Assembly: GCF_004340205.1 (NCBI RefSeq)
Contig: NZ_SLWB01000003.1
Coordinates: 234,747-298,746 of the forward strand
DNA from: Acetobacteroides hydrogenigenes
GTDB taxonomy: Bacteria > Bacteroidota > Bacteroidia > Bacteroidales > ZOR0009
DNA: 64,000 nt
Direction of reading: 5' to 3'
Below the pieces are notes generated by a model. That model made no database searches, had not been told where the DNA came from, and saw only the letters and a program-made list of their open reading frames with translations. Below, piece by piece: positions 59,202 to 64,000 of the stretch (within the stretch, counting starts at the first letter, position 1; each line of letters starts with the position of its first letter). Made by a program: the position numbers and the translations under genes.

Positions 59202-62200
59202 ATGAATGACTCGATATTTAGGGTCCTGATGCAGTTCTTTGCCACCATTGTCAACTATGATAACCGTGGCAATAAGGATATTGCAAGAGGGATAGTAAAA
59301 AGTTACCTGTACGAGAAAGAGTTTTCGGACGAGCATTCCGATTACTACGTGTCGCTGTTTGATGAATACATGGAAGATCAGCTGCGCGTAAAATCGTATC
59401 CCTTTACGGAGAACCCCATCTTTACCGAACACACCCTGCATCTTTGCCGCCAGATTAATCTGGAGTTTGAGCAAAATCAAAAGGTGTGGCTGCTGCTGCA
59501 GCTTACCGAATTTATTGGTGATGCCTTTTTCCAAAACGAAGTTTACCACAAGTTTGTAAGCCTTCTTGCCTACCACTTCAATGTCGATCAGACCGAGTTT
59601 GATTATGCGCAGCAGTTTGTGCTTTCGGCCAACGAGGGTGAAATCCCATTAGTGGATAAGGTGCTAGTTGTCGATTCGGATGCAAACTTTTCGCATCCCT
59701 ACTTCAAGCATCACTACAACGAGAAGCTAAAGGGGCGGGTGTACTTTATTCATTTATCGAGCGTAAACACCTTCCTGATAAAGAATTTTGGGGAAACAAA
59801 CCTGTTCCTAAACGGCCACAGCATGCGAAACGAGCGTGCTTACGTGTTTGGCTATGGTTCGGTTGTCCGGAGCCCTAAAATCGATCCGATTTACTATAGC
59901 CGAATTGCAGGTAAGTTTATACAGGCCGATGTTCTTAGGCGAATACTCTTCGTGGCTACCGATGTTTCCTATAGGTTTAAGGGAAGCGACAATGGGGTTC
60001 ACCCTTTTAGCTTTAAGGCCGAGTCCGGACAGCTTGTCGGGATACTTGGCGGAAGTGGCGTTGGGAAATCGACGTTGCTAAACGTGCTCAATGGCTCATT
60101 AAAGCTGCATTCTGGGCGGATTACCATTAACGGTTTTGATATTCACGAAGAAAAGGATATTGTTAGGGGTGTAATCGGTTACGTTCCTCAGGACGACTTG
60201 CTCATCGAGGAGTTAACCGTTTACCAAAACCTCTACTTCAACGCTAAACTTTGCTTTAGAAACTACACAGAGGAGGAGTTGAACGATGTTGTCAACCAAA
60301 CCATCATCGATTTTGACTTGGATGAGGCCCGCGACTTTAAGGTAGGAAGCCCTCTTAATAAGTACATCAGCGGAGGACAGCGCAAGCGCCTTAACATTGC
60401 GCTCGAGCTGATGCGACAACCATCGGTTCTCTTTGTTGATGAGCCAACATCTGGTCTTTCATCCATCGATTCTGAGAAGGTAATGTTGCTCCTTAAGCGA
60501 CAAATCTTAAAGGGTAAGGTTGTTATAGTAAACATTCACCAGCCATCATCCGATTTATTTAAGCTCCTAGACAAAATCTTGGTAATGGACCAAGGAGGGC
60601 GCATTATCTTCCAGGGTAACCCGATGGATGGGATCGTTTACTTCCGTAAGGCGGCTCACTACTTTAATGCCGAAGAGAGCGAGTGCATGACCTGTGGAAA
60701 TGTAAATACCGAGGTTATTCTTAGGGTGGTAGAGGCTCGCGTAGTAAACGAGTATGGCAAACTAACCCGAAACCGAAAGCGCTCGGCAAAAGAGTGGTAT
60801 CAGCTCTATCTTAAGAATGTTCAGCCGAAACTTCGTGCTATTGCTCATGGCTCTAGAACTAATTTACCGATCAACAACTTTCATATTCCTAATCGGTTAA
60901 ACCAGTTTAGGATATTTATCTCTCGGAGCATTCTATCAAAGCTCAGCGATAGGCAGTACCTATTAATGATTGCTTTGGAAGCGCCCTTGCTTGCCATAAT
61001 CGTTGGCTTTTTCACCAAGTACACTGTTGGTGATAGTGAAAATTTGAATCGCTACATATTTAGCACAAACGACAATATCCCTGCTTACCTTTTTATGAGC
61101 GTTGTGGCGGCGCTTTTTTTAGGAATGATTGTCTCTGCCGAAGAAATCATTAAGGATCGTAAGATTCTTCATCGAGAAAAATTCTTGAACTTGAGTTGGG
61201 GTAGCTACATTTCTTCTAAGGTTTTTGTAGTGTTTCTGATCTCTGCTTTTCAGATGTTTGTATTTGTTCTGCTTGGTAATCATATACTCGAAATAAGGGG
61301 GATGAATACGATTTATTGGATTATACTATTCTCTGCTGCAGCTTGTGCTAACATAATGGGACTAAACCTGTCGTCAGCACTTCGATCAACTGTGGCAATT
61401 TATGTAACAGTTCCCTTATTGCTGGTGCCACAGCTGCTATTCAGCGGTGTAATCGTGGACTTTAGAAAGCTTCACCATTCAATATCTAACGATAAGTATG
61501 TGCCTCTTATTGGCGATCTGATGATTTCTCGATGGGCCTACGAGGCACTAGCCGTTAGCCAGTTTAAGGACAATACCTTTACGAGGTTCTTCTATGATGT
61601 AGATAAGGAGCGCAGTCAGAATAACTACTATTCCAGCATCTATATTCCAATCTTGATGTCGCAGTTGAATGAGCTTCAGCGCGAATACAACCTAAAATCT
61701 TTAGATGAAAAATCGTTAAGGAGGTTAGAACTGGTTAATAATGAGTTTGTACTCTTGAGCAAGCGGTTTGGCGATGAAGTTCCAAAACTGAGCCAAAATA
61801 GTGTTGCAATAGTAAAAGTTGAACCTCAGTCGATAAAAGAACATAAGCAAATTCTGAATAAGCTCCAAGGCTACTTGTGGCAGAATTACAACCGATTAAG
61901 TGTAAAGAAGGATTCCATTTATAGCTCCTTGTTGCACAAGTATAAAACATCAGAACGAATAGTTGCGCTACGCCATAGTTACGAGAACAAGGCTCTTTCT
62001 GATTTGGTCTTAAACAAGAGCGGTGTCGCTCAATCAAAAATTGTTGGAACAGAAATAGTTCAGCTTAAGGACCCTGCATATATGGAGCCTACATCGTCTG
62101 TAGGGAAGGCTCAGTTTTATGCACCGGTAAAGATTTTGGGCAATTTTAAGATTGATACCAAATGGTTCAATGTTGGCGTAATCTGGCTCTTTACCATCCT

Positions 62201-62309
62201 TGGATTTATTGCGCTACACGAAAACTGGTTGTTACGTATTATGCAGTATATCGACACTATTAAGTATCGAAAAACCGAGCAGCGAATTTTAAAGCATCGA
62301 CCAAAATAG
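59202..62309 (+). CDS. Large ABC transporter, ATPase-membrane fusion with accessory domains
   Basis: 1035 residues, about twice a usual half-transporter. Residues 1-140 are helical (TerB-like in style), 180-245 resemble an FHA-like sandwich (LFLNGHSMRNERAYVFGYGSVVR). ABC ATPase at about 250-480: Walker A GILGGSGVGKSTLL, Q-loop GYVPQDD, signature YISGGQRKRLNIALEL, Walker B VLFVDEPTSGLSS, His IHQPSSD. Then an ABC2/ABCG-type membrane part (about 610-780, five to six helices), a helical region (800-960) and a last membrane helix near residue 1000. White/ABCG-like order. Substrate unknown. A TATTTTTG box (59168-59175) is a possible promoter. Confidence 0.9.
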   Translation: MNDSIFRVLMQFFATIVNYDNRGNKDIARGIVKSYLYEKEFSDEHSDYYVSLFDEYMEDQLRVKSYPFTENPIFTEHTLHLCRQINLEFEQNQKVWLLLQLTEFIGDAFFQNEVYHKFVSLLAYHFNVDQTEFDYAQQFVLSANEGEIPLVDKVLVVDSDANFSHPYFKHHYNEKLKGRVYFIHLSSVNTFLIKNFGETNLFLNGHSMRNERAYVFGYGSVVRSPKIDPIYYSRIAGKFIQADVLRRILFVATDVSYRFKGSDNGVHPFSFKAESGQLVGILGGSGVGKSTLLNVLNGSLKLHSGRITINGFDIHEEKDIVRGVIGYVPQDDLLIEELTVYQNLYFNAKLCFRNYTEEELNDVVNQTIIDFDLDEARDFKVGSPLNKYISGGQRKRLNIALELMRQPSVLFVDEPTSGLSSIDSEKVMLLLKRQILKGKVVIVNIHQPSSDLFKLLDKILVMDQGGRIIFQGNPMDGIVYFRKAAHYFNAEESECMTCGNVNTEVILRVVEARVVNEYGKLTRNRKRSAKEWYQLYLKNVQPKLRAIAHGSRTNLPINNFHIPNRLNQFRIFISRSILSKLSDRQYLLMIALEAPLLAIIVGFFTKYTVGDSENLNRYIFSTNDNIPAYLFMSVVAALFLGMIVSAEEIIKDRKILHREKFLNLSWGSYISSKVFVVFLISAFQMFVFVLLGNHILEIRGMNTIYWIILFSAAACANIMGLNLSSALRSTVAIYVTVPLLLVPQLLFSGVIVDFRKLHHSISNDKYVPLIGDLMISRWAYEALAVSQFKDNTFTRFFYDVDKERSQNNYYSSIYIPILMSQLNELQREYNLKSLDEKSLRRLELVNNEFVLLSKRFGDEVPKLSQNSVAIVKVEPQSIKEHKQILNKLQGYLWQNYNRLSVKKDSIYSSLLHKYKTSERIVALRHSYENKALSDLVLNKSGVAQSKIVGTEIVQLKDPAYMEPTSSVGKAQFYAPVKILGNFKIDTKWFNVGVIWLFTILGFIALHENWLLRIMQYIDTIKYRKTEQRILKHRPK

Positions 62310-62312
62310 TGA

Positions 62313-62341
62313 GGAGGGTTTTATACCCTCCTTTTTCTTTT
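62313..62341 (+). terminator. Terminator after the ABC gene
   Basis: GGAGGGT / ACCCTCC with a 5-nt loop, then TTTTTCTTTTTT. Confidence 0.88.
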
Positions 62342-62432
62342 TTGCTGGTTCGGTGTAAGAATTCGTGATTAGCAGGAACTATGAATTTGTTCGACTACTT
62401 TAATATCTTTACGCGCCAATAAAATAAGGAAT

Positions 62433-63509
62433 ATGAAGGGGAAGATAGAGGTAGTACAGCTGTTGAGAGGTTTTGCGGCGTTGTTGGTCTGCTTTTTTCA
62501 TATGAAGGGAATACTAAACTATGATGGCAAGCAACTTGGACATTTCCTTTTTGCAAGTGGGTCGATAGGGGTTCCGCTCTTTTTTATGATAAGCGGTTTT
62601 ATTATGGTGGTTACAACCAAAAACAGTACTCCAACGCTTGCTTACGTAAAGAATTTTTACCTGAAAAGAGCCATTCGAATACTACCATTGTACTATCTTC
62701 TTACCATTGTTCTGATTGTTGGTCTTGGTCAAGGTCAATTCTATTTTGTTGATCGTTTAGAACGAGCGCTGTCTGCGTTCTTTTTTTTCCCAACATATAC
62801 AAATCATATAGGTCCGTCATATGGCATGCCTCCTTTAGAAGTCGGCTGGTCTCTCAACTACGAAATCTACTTCTACATTATTCTCGGCATAACAATTTTT
62901 TTTGGAAGGTATAGATGGTTAGTGCTGATAGGAACGATGCTTAGCCTAGTTTATATTGTTCCACTTATAACCGATAACAGCATAATGCCTAGTTTATCGG
63001 GCTCGTACGGATATGCGTTTTCATACTTGAGCCTAATGACAAATCCAGTTGTTCTTTTTTTTGTTGTAGGTATTCTGATAGGTTTGTTTTATGTGTCAAA
63101 GTACAAGGTGAAAAATCTGCTATTGGCGCAATTTGTGGTAGCAGCGGCTATTCTGACATTCGTATTGGCTTATTTTGGTGCTTATAAGTTTCAAGCGGGT
63201 TACTATTCTAATATGTTTATATGTGGCTTTCTATTGTTTGCACTACTACTACGCAGTAAGGTAAAACCATATGAATTGGCTAAACCGTTAGTTTTCTTAG
63301 GCGATATTTCTTATTCCTTATACTTGGTACATCCTCTTGTGATTATATTTCTTCCTCGCATCTTCCTGTTTTTTAAAGCAGATATCCTATTGCTAAAACC
63401 TTGGTACTTCTTTATTGCATCTACAGCAGTTATAGGTCTTTCTTGTTTGTCTTATTTTTTGATAGAAAAGCGTCTTTGCAATAGATTGTCATCATATTTT
63501 GTTCGTTAA
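62433..63509 (+). CDS. Acyltransferase 3 family membrane protein
   Basis: 358 residues, about ten membrane helices. OafA/NodX-type O-acyltransferase: VVQLLRGFAALLVCFFHMKG has the conserved R-x-x-A and catalytic His, GSIGVPLFFMISGFIM the family glycine motif, FYLKRAIRILPLYYLL the R-R/P motif, and LGDISYSLYLVHPLVI the late motif. Such proteins O-acetylate or succinylate LPS, capsule or other glycans at the cytoplasmic membrane. No sugar-biosynthesis genes adjoin it. It is the last gene before the rRNA leader region. Confidence 0.92.
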   Translation: MKGKIEVVQLLRGFAALLVCFFHMKGILNYDGKQLGHFLFASGSIGVPLFFMISGFIMVVTTKNSTPTLAYVKNFYLKRAIRILPLYYLLTIVLIVGLGQGQFYFVDRLERALSAFFFFPTYTNHIGPSYGMPPLEVGWSLNYEIYFYIILGITIFFGRYRWLVLIGTMLSLVYIVPLITDNSIMPSLSGSYGYAFSYLSLMTNPVVLFFVVGILIGLFYVSKYKVKNLLLAQFVVAAAILTFVLAYFGAYKFQAGYYSNMFICGFLLFALLLRSKVKPYELAKPLVFLGDISYSLYLVHPLVIIFLPRIFLFFKADILLLKPWYFFIASTAVIGLSCLSYFLIEKRLCNRLSSYFVR

Positions 63510-64000
63510 AGGTATGGACTGGTATTAATATTTTGTAGATTAATTATTTGTGTAGATTTGCTTGTTTTTTCGAAGTGTCTTGGGTTTTATATTGATATTT
63601 TACAAGATTATTATTAACACTGTTTTGTGTTTGTCTTAATATGTTGACCGATACAAGTATTAGGTGTAATTTAGGATTAAATCGAAATCTGATAGATGGA
63701 AAAAGTTGGATTTTGATTTGTTTTATTGAGTTTAAAAGCCTTATCTTTGCACCCGCAAACGAGGAAAACGCAATGTTTACCGAAGTTTTACGGAAGATGC
63801 GAGACGTTCTTCTTTTTAAGAAAGTTTGATCATCTAAAGAATTTAAGTTTGGCAACAAATTTTGATGATTGTCGTAAAACAATTGCTAAAATACCTAAAA
63901 GGTTAACGCGCTGAGAAGCGCGGATGGAAACAGGTTCTTTGAGGAAGTGCAGTGAGAAAGATAGAAAAGACGATTAGGATGATTTAATTATACTAACGTA
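63510..64000 (+). other. rRNA operon promoter and leader (16S beyond edge)
   Basis: 63510-63710 is AT-rich, as upstream of strong promoters. After the promoter at 63717-63749 come a GNRA-capped hairpin CGCGCT-GAGA-AGCGCG (63907-63922) and the boxA-like GTTCTTTGA (63934-63942) that is typical just before 16S rRNA in Bacteroidota. No ORF in this part has support. The 16S start itself is not within the window. Confidence 0.65.
63712..63749 (+). promoter_or_regulatory. Putative rRNA promoter
   Basis: TTTG (63717-63720; a second TTTG at 63712) and TATCTTTG (63742-63749), 21-bp spacer, next to AT-rich upstream sequence. Confidence 0.6.

Overview
The window comes from a Bacteroidota chromosome, most likely Bacteroidales-like; I cannot name the species. 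The support is: promoters of the Bacteroidota type (a TAnnTTTG -7 box at many starts); a TonB-dependent receptor with a carboxypeptidase-regulatory-like N-domain followed by a surface lipoprotein; several small outer-membrane barrels; KdsA (LPS); a GIN-domain lipoprotein; an almost total lack of Shine-Dalgarno sequences; and strong hairpin terminators between many genes. All recognisable genes are chromosomal. No phage, IS transposase, plasmid module, tRNA or CRISPR array is visible. The last ~300 bases look like the promoter and leader of an rRNA operon whose 16S gene lies beyond the edge.

Layout. 1-5.3 kb: the 3' part of apbE (FMN transferase), a small Cys-rich membrane protein, an HD-domain protein, a YitT membrane protein, a DbpA-like RNA helicase and a helical protein of unknown function. 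5.5-14 kb: a 1506-residue exported protein of unknown function, three small outer-membrane barrels, a sulfatase homologue that has lost its catalytic residues, and an aldo/keto reductase. 15-21.5 kb: two mevalonate-pathway isoprenoid genes (fni, mvaD), a SemiSWEET transporter, exported and helical unknowns, and an AT-rich orphan gene. 21.6-26 kb: mnmE, sucD and a UvrD-type helicase, with sucD enclosed by long inverted repeats that carry outward promoters. 26.6-32.3 kb: TonB receptor, surface beta-helix lipoprotein and transglutaminase-like protein. 33-47 kb: M13 peptidase, rocD, orphan response regulator, GH13 enzyme, RS-rich exported protein, FMN-binding protein (a likely ApbE substrate), CNNM/CBS protein, Rnk/GreA-like protein, three unknowns and a DUF6588-type barrel. 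47-55.8 kb: rarA-kdsA, YciI-like protein, serine hydrolase, VanX-type dipeptidase, GIN lipoprotein, GH35 beta-galactosidase and a YfcE-like phosphoesterase. 56-63.5 kb: queF with a queuosine-precursor transporter, mnmA, a large ABC protein and an acyltransferase.

Working together: ApbE and the FMN-binding protein fit one flavinylation system. MnmE, MnmA and the queF/transporter pair all serve wobble-base tRNA modification. fni and mvaD are adjacent steps of isoprenoid supply. The GH13, GH35, SemiSWEET and TonB genes fit a glycan-using lifestyle.

The most unusual feature is in the gaps between genes. Five intergenic spaces hold tandem arrays of unrelated sequence that share a 21- or 42-bp pitch (42, 42, 105=5x21 plus 21, 42 and 42/43 bp). 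There are also dispersed repeats: a ~207-bp element in two inverted copies 38 kb apart, an 18-bp inverted-repeat-bounded segment and the inverted repeats around sucD. The most unusual gene is the sulfatase pseudoenzyme.
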